Shown: positions 5,715-13,409, numbered from the stretch's first letter. The stretch is DNA of 15,101 nucleotides from Pseudomonadota bacterium (GCA_023388335.1 JAEWGL010000060.1:1-15101); one strand, 5' to 3'. Numbers and translations: made by a program. The notes: a model not told the origin generated them from the letters alone.

Positions 5715-7424
5715 ATGCGTATCGAACCCCGTCCCCTGCCATCGACCCTGCCATCGCTGGGTAACCTGCCGCCCCTGTTGACCCGCCTGTACGCCGCCCG
5801 CGGCGTGCAGTCCGAGGCCGAGCTGGACAAGAGCCTGGCGCGCCTGCTGCCGTTCCAGCAACTGAAGGGGATCGATGCAGCGGTCGAGCTGCTGGTGGAG
5901 GCACTGGAGCAGCGCCAGCGCATCCTCATTGTCGGTGACTTCGATGCCGACGGGGCCACCGCCAGCACCGTCGGTGTACTCGGTCTGCGCCTGCTGGGCG
6001 CCGCCCATGTCGACTACCTGGTGCCCAACCGCTTCGAGTACGGCTACGGGCTGACGCCGGAGATCGTCGAAGTCGCCCTGACGCGCCAGCCACAGCTGCT
6101 GGTCACCGTGGACAATGGCATCTCCAGCGTCGAAGGTGTCGCCGCCGCCAAGGCAGCGGGGCTCAAGGTACTGGTAACCGATCATCACCTGCCCGGCGCA
6201 CAGTTGCCGCAAGCCGATGCCATCGTCAACCCGAACCAGCCTGGCTGCGACTTTCCGAGCAAGGCCCTGGCCGGTGTCGGGGTCATCTTCTATGTGCTCA
6301 TGGCCTTGCGCGCGCGTTTGCGCAGCCTGGGGCACTACGCAACCCAACCGCAGCCGAACATCGGCGAACTGCTCGACCTGGTGGCGCTGGGCAGTGTCGC
6401 CGACGTGGTACCCCTGGATGCCAACAACCGCATCCTCGTGCACCAGGGCCTGGAGCGCATCCGTGCCGGCCGGGCGCGGCCCGGACTCAAGGCGATCCTG
6501 GAAGTGGCGCGGCGCGATCATGCGCGGATCACCTCCACGGACCTTGGCTTTATCCTCGGCCCGCGCCTGAACGCAGCCGGGCGCCTTGACGACATGAGCC
6601 TGGGTATCGAATGCCTGCTCTGCGAAGAGCCGAACCTGGCACGGGACATGGCCGCGCAACTCGACGGCCTCAACCAGGACCGCAAGTCCATCGAGCAGGG
6701 CATGCAGCGCGAAGCCCTGGCCCAGCTCAAGGACCTGCCCCTGGAGTCGATGCCCTATGGCCTGTGCCTGTTCGATGCGGACTGGCACCAAGGGGTGATC
6801 GGTATCCTGGCCTCGCGCCTGAAGGAGCGCTACCACCGTCCGACCATCGCCTTCGCCGATGCGGGCGACGGCCTGCTCAAGGGTTCGGCGCGCTCTGTCC
6901 CAGGTTTTCACATTCGCGATGCGCTGGACGCCGTGGCGGCGCGTCACCCGCAACTGATCAGCAAGTTCGGTGGCCACGCCATGGCTGCCGGCCTGTCGCT
7001 GCCGGCAGACAACTTCCCCACCTTCGCCCAGGCGTTCGACGAGGAGGTGCGGCGCCAGCTGTGCGAAGAGGACCTGACCGGCCGACTGCTGTCCGATGGC
7101 AGCCTGGCCGTCGAGGAATTCCACCTGGAACTGGCCCGCGCCCTGCGCCATGCCGGGCCGTGGGGTCAGCACTTCCCCGAGCCGTTGTTCCACGGCCTGT
7201 TCCAGCTGGTCGAACAGCGCGTGGTCGGCGAGCGTCACCTGAAGGTGGTGCTCAAGAGCGAATGCGGCGCGCTGAAGCTTGACGGCATCGCCTTCGGCAT
7301 CGACCGCGAGGTCTGGCCCAATCCGAGCGTGCGCTGGGTCGAGCTGGCTTACAAGCTGGATGTGAACGAATTCCGCGGCCAGGAAAGCGTGCAGCTGATG
7401 ATTGCCCACATCGAGGCGCGCTGA
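5715..7424 (+). CDS. recJ: Single-stranded-DNA-specific exonuclease RecJ
   Basis: RecJ is the 5'-3' exonuclease on single-stranded DNA used in RecF-pathway recombination, mismatch repair and base excision repair. The 569-residue length is typical. DHH phosphoesterase motifs appear in order: DFDADG (75-80), TVDNG (131-135), TDHH (155-158) and NPNQ (172-175), which hold the metal-binding aspartates and histidines. LNAAGRLDD follows, and the DHHA1 domain carries the glycine-rich GGHAMAAG. The C-terminal part matches the OB-type DNA-binding region. All key residues look intact. Start ATG 5715 gives the normal N terminus; its ribosome site is poor, which together with the 30-nt gap suggests translation helped by yaeQ. 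The long reverse frame across this gene is a GC-rich shadow. Confidence 0.97.
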   Translation: MRIEPRPLPSTLPSLGNLPPLLTRLYAARGVQSEAELDKSLARLLPFQQLKGIDAAVELLVEALEQRQRILIVGDFDADGATASTVGVLGLRLLGAAHVDYLVPNRFEYGYGLTPEIVEVALTRQPQLLVTVDNGISSVEGVAAAKAAGLKVLVTDHHLPGAQLPQADAIVNPNQPGCDFPSKALAGVGVIFYVLMALRARLRSLGHYATQPQPNIGELLDLVALGSVADVVPLDANNRILVHQGLERIRAGRARPGLKAILEVARRDHARITSTDLGFILGPRLNAAGRLDDMSLGIECLLCEEPNLARDMAAQLDGLNQDRKSIEQGMQREALAQLKDLPLESMPYGLCLFDADWHQGVIGILASRLKERYHRPTIAFADAGDGLLKGSARSVPGFHIRDALDAVAARHPQLISKFGGHAMAAGLSLPADNFPTFAQAFDEEVRRQLCEEDLTGRLLSDGSLAVEEFHLELARALRHAGPWGQHFPEPLFHGLFQLVEQRVVGERHLKVVLKSECGALKLDGIAFGIDREVWPNPSVRWVELAYKLDVNEFRGQESVQLMIAHIEAR

Positions 7425-7528
7425 ACCGGGGCGGGGAAACTGGTCTAGGCTCAGGAGACGCGGCACTGGACCACGAGGAGCATGAGGGTCCAGGCCGGTC
7501 AACCATTGGAGTCCCCGGGAGGTCCCTC

Positions 7529-8635
7529 ATGAGTCTGCTGCTTGAGCCGTACACCCTGCGTCAGCTGACCCTGCCCAACCGTATCGCCGTATCCCCCATG
7601 TGCCAGTATTCCAGTGTCGATGGCCTGGCCAACGACTGGCACCTCGTACACCTGGGCAGCCGCGCCGTCGGCGGCGCCGGGCTGGTGTTCACCGAGGCCG
7701 TGGCGGTGACCGCCGATGGCCGCATCACCGCCGAGGACCTGGGCCTGTGGGACGATGCGCAGATCGCACCGCTGCAGCGGATCACCCGTTTCATCACCGC
7801 CCAGGGCGCGGTTCCTGGTATCCAGCTGGCGCATGCTGGGCGCAAGGCCAGCACCCACCGACCCTGGTTGGGCAAGCATGGCAGTGTCACGCTCGAGGAT
7901 GGGGGCTGGCAGCCGGTCGGGCCATCGAAAATCGCCTTTGACCCAGAACACACCATTCCTCTGGAGTTGAGCGAGGACCAGATCCAGGACATCGTCCAGG
8001 CGTTCGTCACGGCGGCAAAACGTGCCCTGGATGCTGGCTTCAAGGTGGTCGAGGTGCATGCCGCGCACGGTTACCTGCTGCACCAGTTCCTGTCGCCGCT
8101 GAGCAACCAGCGCCGCGACCGCTACGGCAGCTGTTTCGAGAACCGCATCCGCCTGACTCTTGAGGTCACCGAGGCGGTGCGTACCGTCTGGCCTGATGAA
8201 TTGCCGCTGTTCGTGCGGGTCTCGGCCACCGATTGGGTCGAGGATGGCTGGAACCCCGACGAGACGGTCGAGCTGGCGCGGCGCCTGCGCGCCCTGGGCG
8301 TGGACCTGATCGATGTATCGTCCGGCGGTACGTCGGTGCATGCCGAGATCCCGACCGGCCCCGGTTACCAGACCCGCTTCGCCGAGCGCGTGCGCAAGGA
8401 GGCCGAGATCGCCGCCGGCACGGTGGGCATGATCACCGAGCCGGCCCAGGCCGAGCACATCCTGCGCACCGGCCAGGCCGACATCATCCTGCTCGCCCGC
8501 GAACTGCTGCGCGACCCGTACTGGCCACTGCATGCCGACGATGACCTGGGCGGCAACAAGGCCACGTGGCCGGCGCAGTATCAGCGGGCCACGAGCCGGG
8601 CCAATCCAATCCACGAGTCGGATTTGCGGGATTGA
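7529..8635 (+). CDS. Old Yellow Enzyme family NAD(P)H:flavin oxidoreductase (XenA/YqjM type)
   Basis: A 368-residue FMN enzyme that reduces activated C=C bonds and, in relatives, nitro compounds and nitrate esters. Start ATG 7529 has GGAGG at 7518-7522. It belongs to the XenA/YqjM branch: Cys25 in SPMCQY tunes the flavin, Tyr27 follows, and the substrate pair is His177/His180 in VHAAHGYLLHQFLSP. GIQLAHAGRKAS (97-108) and LSNQRRDRYGSCFENR are family signatures, and the C-terminal LLARELLRDPYWP lies in the FMN phosphate region. The physiological substrate is unknown, as for most of this family; general electrophile detoxification is the usual view. It stands alone, 104 nt after recJ and 221 nt before the next gene. 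A 6-bp hairpin (GCCGGG-TGCTG-CCCGGC, 8649-8665) follows the stop but lacks a T tract. Confidence 0.93.
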   Translation: MSLLLEPYTLRQLTLPNRIAVSPMCQYSSVDGLANDWHLVHLGSRAVGGAGLVFTEAVAVTADGRITAEDLGLWDDAQIAPLQRITRFITAQGAVPGIQLAHAGRKASTHRPWLGKHGSVTLEDGGWQPVGPSKIAFDPEHTIPLELSEDQIQDIVQAFVTAAKRALDAGFKVVEVHAAHGYLLHQFLSPLSNQRRDRYGSCFENRIRLTLEVTEAVRTVWPDELPLFVRVSATDWVEDGWNPDETVELARRLRALGVDLIDVSSGGTSVHAEIPTGPGYQTRFAERVRKEAEIAAGTVGMITEPAQAEHILRTGQADIILLARELLRDPYWPLHADDDLGGNKATWPAQYQRATSRANPIHESDLRD

Positions 8636-8856
8636 CCGGGCTATTCTGGCCGGGTGCTGCCCGGCTGAGCAGGTCGACTACGCACTGATTGATGACCTTG
8701 TGCGCCAGCGCTGCCTTGGCGACGCTGGCGTGCGGACCCCGCTGTTCCCCGCTGTTCACTGTGCCGGCGGGGCAACATCCGGAAGCACATGCGTTAAGCC
8801 ACAGTTCAGGCAATGCTCCTACTCTGTGCCTTTGTTTCCTACAGCGGAGGTGTCAG

Positions 8857-9585
8857 ATGAATACCCGTGGCCTACTCGAGCAGTTGCTCAAATCCGGTCA
8901 GGAGCTGTTGCAAAATCAACAAGGCAAAGCTGGCGCTGGCAAGGCGGCGGGCCTTGGCGATCTGCTCGGCAGCGTCAAGGGCCAGGGCGCCGGTGGGCTG
9001 GGCGGCCTGCTGTCGGGCGCCAGTGGTGGTGCCCTGGCGGCCAGCGCCATGGGCCTGTTGCTGGGCAACAAGAGCGCCCGCAAGTACGGCGGCAAGGCAC
9101 TCACCTATGGGGGCTTGGCCGCGCTCGGCGTGCTGGCCTACAAGGCCTTCGGTAACTGGCAGGCGCGTCAGGGTATTGGCAAAACGGTCGAGCCGCAGAC
9201 CCTGGATCGCGTGCCTGCGGCCCAGGTCGAACAGCACAGTCAGGCGATCCTCACGGCCCTGGTGGCCGCTGCCAAGTCCGATGGGCATATCGATGAGCGC
9301 GAGCGGGAGCTGATCGAGGGTGAATTCGGCAAGCTCGACAATGACAGCGAATTGCAACAGTGGCTGCATGCCGAACTGAACAAGCCGCTGGATCCCGCCG
9401 ACGTGGCGCGCGCCGCGCAGACCCCTGAAATCGCTGCCGAGATGTACCTCGCCAGCGTGATGCTGGTCGACCAGGAAAACTTCATGGAGCGCGCCTACCT
9501 TGACGAGCTGGCGCGCCAGCTGAAGCTCGACCCTGGCCTGCGTCAGGAGCTTGAAAGCCAAGTCAGGCTCGCCGCGGTTCAATGA
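8857..9585 (+). CDS. DUF533 (YebE-like) membrane protein with TerB-like domain
   Basis: A 242-residue protein; ATG 8857 has GGAGG at 8846-8850. The frame continues upstream to 8689, but that part is unlike the family and lacks a ribosome site. Order of parts: amphipathic N-terminal helix (MNTRGLLEQLLKSGQELL), a Gly/Ala-rich linker (23-60), one or two short hydrophobic segments (about 58-70 and 81-98), then a helical TerB-like domain from about 125 to 235 with the acidic motifs SDGHIDERERELIEGEF and LVDQENFMERAYLDELA. DUF533/YebE proteins are predicted inner-membrane proteins of unknown function; in E. coli, yebE is known as an envelope-stress (Cpx) responsive gene. A metal-binding role for the acidic helices is inferred from TerB and unproven. 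No partner gene is adjacent. Confidence 0.88.
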   Translation: MNTRGLLEQLLKSGQELLQNQQGKAGAGKAAGLGDLLGSVKGQGAGGLGGLLSGASGGALAASAMGLLLGNKSARKYGGKALTYGGLAALGVLAYKAFGNWQARQGIGKTVEPQTLDRVPAAQVEQHSQAILTALVAAAKSDGHIDERERELIEGEFGKLDNDSELQQWLHAELNKPLDPADVARAAQTPEIAAEMYLASVMLVDQENFMERAYLDELARQLKLDPGLRQELESQVRLAAVQ

Positions 9586-9711
9586 GGCGCCGCTGGCGCT
9601 GAAATCATGGGCACGGATGCCCGATAAACCCTTCAAGCAGCGTCGGTGCGTCCCACGCAACGTAGCGTCCAGGCCCTGGGCTGCCGGCGAGCCCCTCTTG
9701 TCGCGTGCCGC

Positions 9712-9742
9712 TTGGCGCTTGACGTTGCAACTCAGTTATACT
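9712..9742 (+). promoter_or_regulatory. Probable sigma-70 promoter of prfB
   Basis: A good -10 box TATACT (9737-9742) lies 40 nt before the prfB ATG. The matching -35 is less clear: TTGGCG at 9712-9717 gives a 19-nt spacer, while the better-looking TTGACG at 9719-9724 gives only 12. The rest of the 9586-9782 gap holds two small hairpins without T tracts and nothing else I can support. Confidence 0.45.
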
Positions 9743-9782
9743 CTCCGGCTTTTCACCGAATCCCGCACGAGAGCTGCCCGCC

Positions 9783-10878
9783 ATGGAAATCAACCCGATC
9801 CTGAACACCATCAAGGACCTGACCGAGCGTTCCGAATCAATTCGGGGGTATCTTTGACTACGATCAGAAGCATGACCGCCTGACCGAAGTCAACCGCGAG
9901 CTCGAAGACCCGAGCGTGTGGAACAAACCCGAGTATGCCCAGGAACTGGGTCGTGAGCGCTCCGCCCTGGCGCAGATCGTCGATACGCTGGACGAACTGG
10001 CCAGTGGCCTGGCCGATTCGCGCGAGCTGCTCGACATGGCCGTTGAAGAGGACGACGAAAGCGCCGTCAACGACGTTGTCGAAGTGCTCGAAGGCCTTGA
10101 GCACTCCCTTGCCCAACTCGAGTTCCGCCGCATGTTCAGCGGTGAGATGGACATGAACAACGCCTACCTGGACATCCAGGCCGGTTCCGGCGGCACCGAA
10201 GCCCAGGATTGGGCCAACATCCTGCTGCGCATGTACCTGCGCTGGGCCGCCAAGCGTGGCTTCGATGCCACCATCATGGAACTGTCCGAAGGCGAAGTCG
10301 CCGGCATCAAGGGTGCCACCGTGCACATCAAGGGCGAATACGCCTTTGGCTGGTTGCGCACCGAGATCGGTGTGCACCGTCTGGTGCGCAAGAGCCCGTT
10401 CGACTCCGGCGCTCGCCGCCACACCTCGTTCTCGGCGGTGTTCGTGTCGCCTGAGATCGACGACAAGGTGGAGATCGAGATCAACCCGTCGGACTTGCGC
10501 ATCGACACCTACCGCTCCTCCGGGGCCGGTGGCCAGCACGTCAACACCACCGACTCGGCGGTGCGGATTACCCACGTGCCGACCAATACCGTGGTCAGCT
10601 GCCAGAACGAACGTTCCCAGCACGCCAACAAGGACACCGCCATGAAAATGCTGCGGGCCAAGTTGTACGAGCAGGAGATGCAGAAGCGCAACGCTGCCTC
10701 CCAGGCCCTGGAAGACAGCAAATCGGACATCGGCTGGGGTCACCAGATCCGCTCGTACGTGCTCGACGCGTCGCGGATCAAGGACCTGCGTACCGGCATC
10801 GAGCGCAGTGACTGCGACAAGGTGCTCGACGGCGACCTCGACGAATACCTGGAAGCCAGCCTCAAGCAGGGCCTCTGA
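9783..10878 (+). CDS. prfB: Peptide chain release factor 2, with programmed +1 frameshift
   Basis: RF2 ends translation at UGA and UAA. Translation starts at ATG 9783 (MEINPILNTIKDLTERSESI), reads 24 codons, meets an in-frame TGA at 9855-9857, and continues in the +1 frame from GAC at 9856 to the stop at 10876-10878, giving 364 residues against 365 in E. coli. The stop-codon recognition motif is SPF (204-206) and the peptidyl-hydrolysis motif is GGQ (249-251) in SSGAGGQHVN. The residue matching E. coli position 246 is Ser; E. coli K-12 has a less active Thr there, while Ala or Ser is the common state. The start site has only a weak GAGAG. The gene is followed at 100 nt by lysS, the classical prfB-lysS arrangement. 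An annotation that ignores the frameshift would either truncate it or begin at the internal GTG/ATG sites near 9916. Confidence 0.98.
9843..9858 (+). promoter_or_regulatory. RF2 autoregulatory recoding (frameshift) site
   Basis: The order is CGG GGG TAT CTT TGA C: an internal Shine-Dalgarno-like GGGGG (9844-9848), three bases, the slippery CTT (9852-9854), then UGA and C. This is the canonical element by which low RF2 lets the ribosome slip +1 on CTT and make full-length RF2. UGA followed by C is a weak stop context. All parts are intact. Confidence 0.97.
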
Positions 10879-10882
10879 CCTG

Positions 10883-10947
10883 ATGCCCCGGGGCATTCCC
10901 GTCTGCTGTAGACGGGTTTGCCCGCGATCCCAGGCCATGGGCCGGGG
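10883..10947 (-). repeat. Palindrome and REP-like element between prfB and lysS
   Basis: Three structured pieces lie in the 100-nt gap. A perfect 14-nt palindrome ATGCCCCGGGGCAT spans 10883-10896. A 7-bp hairpin follows (CCCGTCT 10898-10904, AGACGGG 10910-10916) with only TTT after it. The stretch 10908-10947, GTAGACGGGTTTGCCCGCGA then CAGGCC and GGCCGGG, resembles a reversed P. putida REP element. CGGG at 10913-10916 can pair either with 10898-10901 or with CCCG at 10921-10924, so two of the hairpins exclude each other. The T tract is too short for a confident terminator, so read-through into lysS is expected. Confidence 0.6.
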
Positions 10948-10978
10948 ACAATGAACCCGTGATGGAAAATATGACGAC

Positions 10979-12481
10979 ATGAGCGACCTCAAACTCGACC
11001 CGCAAGACCTGCAACAGGAAGAAAACGCCCTGATCGCCCTGCGCAAGGACAAGCTTGCCGCCGAGCGCGCCAAGGGCCAGGCCTTCCCCAATGACTTCCG
11101 CCGCGACAGCTACTGCGACGATCTGCAGAAGCAGTACGTGGACAAGACCAAGGAAGAACTGGAAGCTGCAGCGATCCCGGTCAAGGTTGCCGGCCGTATC
11201 ATGCTCAACCGTGGTTCGTTCATGGTGATCCAGGACATGACCGGACGCATCCAGGTCTACGTCAACCGCAAGACCCTGCCCGAGGAAACCCTGGCCGCGG
11301 TCAAGACCTGGGACCTGGGCGACATCATCGCCGCCGAAGGTACCCTGGCTCGCTCCGGCAAGGGTGACCTGTACGTCGAGATGACCTCCGTGCGCCTGCT
11401 GACCAAGTCGCTGCGCCCACTGCCGGACAAGCATCACGGCCTGACCGACACCGAGCAGCGCTACCGTCAGCGCTATGTCGACCTGATGGTCAATGAGGAA
11501 ACCCGTCACACCTTCCGCGTACGCTCCCAGGTCATCTCGCACATCCGCAGCTTCCTGGCCAAGCGCGACTTCCTCGAAGTCGAGACGCCTATGCTGCAGA
11601 CCATTCCTGGCGGTGCCGCGGCCAAGCCGTTCGAAACCCACCACAATGCGCTGGACATGGCCATGTTCTTGCGTATCGCTCCGGAGCTGTACCTCAAGCG
11701 CCTGGTGGTCGGCGGTTTCGAAAAGGTCTTCGAGATCAACCGCAACTTCCGTAACGAAGGCGTTTCGACCCGGCACAACCCCGAGTTCACCATGCTCGAG
11801 TTCTACCAGGCCTACGCCGACTACGAAGACAACATGGACCTCACCGAGGAGCTGTTCCGCGAGCTGGCGCAGTTGGTCCTGGGCAGCACCGATGTGCCGT
11901 ACGGCGACAAGGTGTTCCACTTCGGCGAGCCGTTCGTGCGCCTGTCGGTGTTCGATTCGATCCTCAAGTACAACCCTGAGCTCAGCGCCGCTGACTTGCA
12001 GGATGTCGACAAGGCCCGCGCTATCGCCAAGCAGGCCGGGGCGAAGGTCTTGGGTCACGAAGGCCTGGGCAAGCTGCAGGTGATGATTTTCGAAGAGCTG
12101 GTCGAGCACAAGCTGGAGCAGCCGCACTTCATTACCGAATACCCGTTCGAAGTGTCGCCGCTGGCGCGCCGCAACGACGAAAACCCCAACGTCACCGACC
12201 GCTTCGAGCTGTTCATTGGCGGTCGCGAGATCGCCAACGCCTACTCCGAGCTCAACGACGCCGAGGACCAGGCCGAGCGCTTCCTCGCCCAGGTGGCCGA
12301 GAAGGACGCCGGTGACGACGAGGCCATGCACTTCGATGCCAATTTCGTCCGCGCCCTGGAGTACGGCATGCCGCCAACCGCGGGTGAGGGCATCGGTATC
12401 GATCGCCTGGTGATGTTGCTGACCAACTCGCCGTCGATCCGCGATGTGATCCTGTTCCCGCACATGCGTCCGCAGGCCTGA
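10979..12481 (+). CDS. lysS: Lysyl-tRNA synthetase, class II
   Basis: LysRS charges tRNA-Lys with lysine. The 500-residue length and the start MSDLKLDPQDLQQEENALIA fit bacterial class II LysRS. Order of parts: N-terminal helix, an OB-fold anticodon-binding domain from about residue 66 (VKVAGRIMLNRGSFMVIQD), then the catalytic core with motif 2 FRNEGVSTRHNPEFTMLEFY (from 257) and motif 3 GEGIGIDRL (469-477) followed by TNSPSIRDVILFP. PGGAAAKPFETHHNALD and EISP-like FEVSPLARRN are also typical. All motifs look intact. The ribosome site is weak (GGAAAA, 10965 region); a six-codon frame at 10962-10982 ends in a TGA overlapping the lysS ATG. A strong terminator follows. It is probably co-transcribed with prfB, as in E. 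coli. Confidence 0.97.
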   Translation: MSDLKLDPQDLQQEENALIALRKDKLAAERAKGQAFPNDFRRDSYCDDLQKQYVDKTKEELEAAAIPVKVAGRIMLNRGSFMVIQDMTGRIQVYVNRKTLPEETLAAVKTWDLGDIIAAEGTLARSGKGDLYVEMTSVRLLTKSLRPLPDKHHGLTDTEQRYRQRYVDLMVNEETRHTFRVRSQVISHIRSFLAKRDFLEVETPMLQTIPGGAAAKPFETHHNALDMAMFLRIAPELYLKRLVVGGFEKVFEINRNFRNEGVSTRHNPEFTMLEFYQAYADYEDNMDLTEELFRELAQLVLGSTDVPYGDKVFHFGEPFVRLSVFDSILKYNPELSAADLQDVDKARAIAKQAGAKVLGHEGLGKLQVMIFEELVEHKLEQPHFITEYPFEVSPLARRNDENPNVTDRFELFIGGREIANAYSELNDAEDQAERFLAQVAEKDAGDDEAMHFDANFVRALEYGMPPTAGEGIGIDRLVMLLTNSPSIRDVILFPHMRPQA

Positions 12482-12492
12482 GCAGTCTGAAC

Positions 12493-12518
12493 AAGCCGCC
12501 TTTTCAGGCGGCTTTTTT
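12493..12518 (+). terminator. Rho-independent terminator of prfB-lysS
   Basis: An 8-bp stem AAGCCGCC (12493-12500) / GGCGGCTT (12507-12514) with a 6-nt loop TTTTCA runs into a T tract ending at 12518. It starts 12 nt after the lysS stop. Confidence 0.93.
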
Positions 12519-12570
12519 GAGCTTCAAGCCACGAGCTTCAAGACACAAGCTTCAAGCCACAAGCTGCAAG
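12519..12570 (+). repeat. 14-bp tandem repeat (left part of an inverted repeat region)
   Basis: Three full copies and one partial copy of a 14-mer with exact 14-nt period: GAGCTTCAAGCCAC, GAGCTTCAAGACAC, AAGCTTCAAGCCAC, then AAGCTGCAAG. It begins directly after the lysS terminator T tract. Each 14-mer is two related heptamers; on the other strand they read CTTGAAG and CTTGTGG, relatives of the CTTGCAG repeats at 12601-12642. Confidence 0.88.
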
Positions 12571-12600
12571 AAAAAGCAGCCTGCATGCCGACTGTCTTTG

Positions 12601-12642
12601 CTTGCAGCTTGCAGCTTGCAGCTTGCAGCTTGCAGCTTGCCG
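12601..12642 (+). repeat. 7-bp tandem repeat (CTTGCAG) upstream of the TetR gene
   Basis: Five perfect CTTGCAG heptamers (12601-12635) and a sixth with one change (CTTGCCG, 12636-12642). They are inverted relative to the 14-mers at 12519-12570, about 30 nt away, so the whole could fold into a long imperfect stem. The array ends 10 nt before the ribosome site of the TetR gene, so it lies in that gene's leader or promoter region. Confidence 0.9.
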
Positions 12643-12662
12643 CTGCACTCCAGAGGTAGCCC

Positions 12663-13379
12663 ATGATCCTCAAACTCGCCTCCCAAGGCGCCGCCGGCAT
12701 TGCCAGCGCCGTCGCGCAAAGTGTGCAATACCAGGGCCGCAAGACCAGCCGCCAGGGCAGTGAACAGCGGCGCCAGCAGATCCTCGATGCGGCCATGCGC
12801 ATCGTCGTGCGCGATGGCGTGCGTGGCGTGCGTCACCGCGCGGTGGCGACCGAGGCAGGGGTGCCGCTGTCGGCTACTACCTATTACTTCAAGGACATCG
12901 AAGACCTGCTGACCGACACCTTCGCCCAGTACGTCGAGCGCAGCGCCGCCTACATGGCCAAGCTCTGGGCCAACACCGAAGTGCTGTTGCGCCAGTTGTT
13001 GGCCCAGGGCGACGGCAGCCCACAATGGCGGGCGCGCCTGGCCGACGAGGTGGCGCGCATGACCGCTGACTATGTCAGTCGCCAGCTGCACAACCGCCGC
13101 GACTTCCTCATGGCCGAACAGGCCTTTCGCCAGGAGGCGCTGTTGTGCCCGCGCCTGGCGGAACTGGTGCGGGCCCACGAGCAGATCCTGCTGCACGGCG
13201 CGCGGCAAATGCTGCAGGTGGTGGGCTCGCGTCAGCCCGAGCAGGACGCCCTGGTGTTGACGGCGATTATCGAGCAGATGGAATATCAGGGCCTGCTCAA
13301 GGACGCGAATGTGCAAGCCGATGGGCAGATGCTCGCTATCCTTACCCGGTACCTGCACCTGGTGCTGGCATCGGCATGA
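12663..13379 (+). CDS. TetR family transcriptional regulator
   Basis: A 238-residue protein with AGAGG (12652-12656) 6 nt before ATG 12663. The TetR DNA-binding domain spans about 37-83: RRQQILDAAMRIVVRDGVRG as helix 1, HRAVATEAGVPLSATTYYF as the helix-turn-helix, then KDIEDLLTDTF. An unusually long tail of about 36 residues, rich in Ala, Gln and basic residues, precedes it. The C-terminal ligand and dimer domain (about 95-238) is all helical with no recognisable ligand signature. The lipoprotein gene follows at 30 nt and the DUF1704 gene 24 nt after that, so those genes are the likely, though unproven, targets. No clear palindromic operator was found apart from the heptamer repeats just upstream. 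Confidence 0.9.
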   Translation: MILKLASQGAAGIASAVAQSVQYQGRKTSRQGSEQRRQQILDAAMRIVVRDGVRGVRHRAVATEAGVPLSATTYYFKDIEDLLTDTFAQYVERSAAYMAKLWANTEVLLRQLLAQGDGSPQWRARLADEVARMTADYVSRQLHNRRDFLMAEQAFRQEALLCPRLAELVRAHEQILLHGARQMLQVVGSRQPEQDALVLTAIIEQMEYQGLLKDANVQADGQMLAILTRYLHLVLASA

Positions 13380-13409
13380 GGCGCGACTGACCTTTTCAAG
13401 GAGAACCGG

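Noticed and set aside
7467..7492. Inverted repeat TGGACC-N14-GGTCCA before the OYE gene as an operator
   Set aside because: Six-base arms with a 14-nt spacer are weak, and no regulator or promoter element supports it.
5076..7502. An 808-codon reverse-strand open frame opposite yaeQ and recJ
   Set aside because: The + strand here encodes two clear families with intact motifs. The reverse frame shows no domain and is the usual open mirror frame of GC-rich codon use.
8703..8730. Hairpin CGCCAGCG-N12-CGCTGGCG as terminator of the OYE gene
   Set aside because: The 8-bp stem is perfect, but there is no T tract and it lies 67 nt past the stop; it may be chance in GC-rich DNA.
8689..8856. Extended start for the DUF533 protein
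   Set aside because: The ATG at 8857 has GGAGG at ideal spacing and starts the amphipathic helix; the upstream residues lack family similarity.
9719..9742. TTGACG plus TATACT as a consensus promoter for prfB
   Set aside because: The spacer is only 12 nt, too short for sigma-70; the -10 was kept with a more distant -35 as a tentative promoter.
9855..9857. In-frame stop in prfB taken as a nonsense mutation or pseudogene
   Set aside because: It is the standard programmed frameshift site with all elements present.
9811..11091. A 426-codon reverse-strand frame across prfB and the prfB-lysS gap
   Set aside because: Mirror frame of prfB; no ribosome site, domain or terminator supports it.
10862..12463. 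A 533-codon reverse-strand open frame opposite lysS
   Set aside because: It lies fully antisense to an intact lysyl-tRNA synthetase, is His/Gln/Val-rich with no recognisable domain, and is a compositional shadow.
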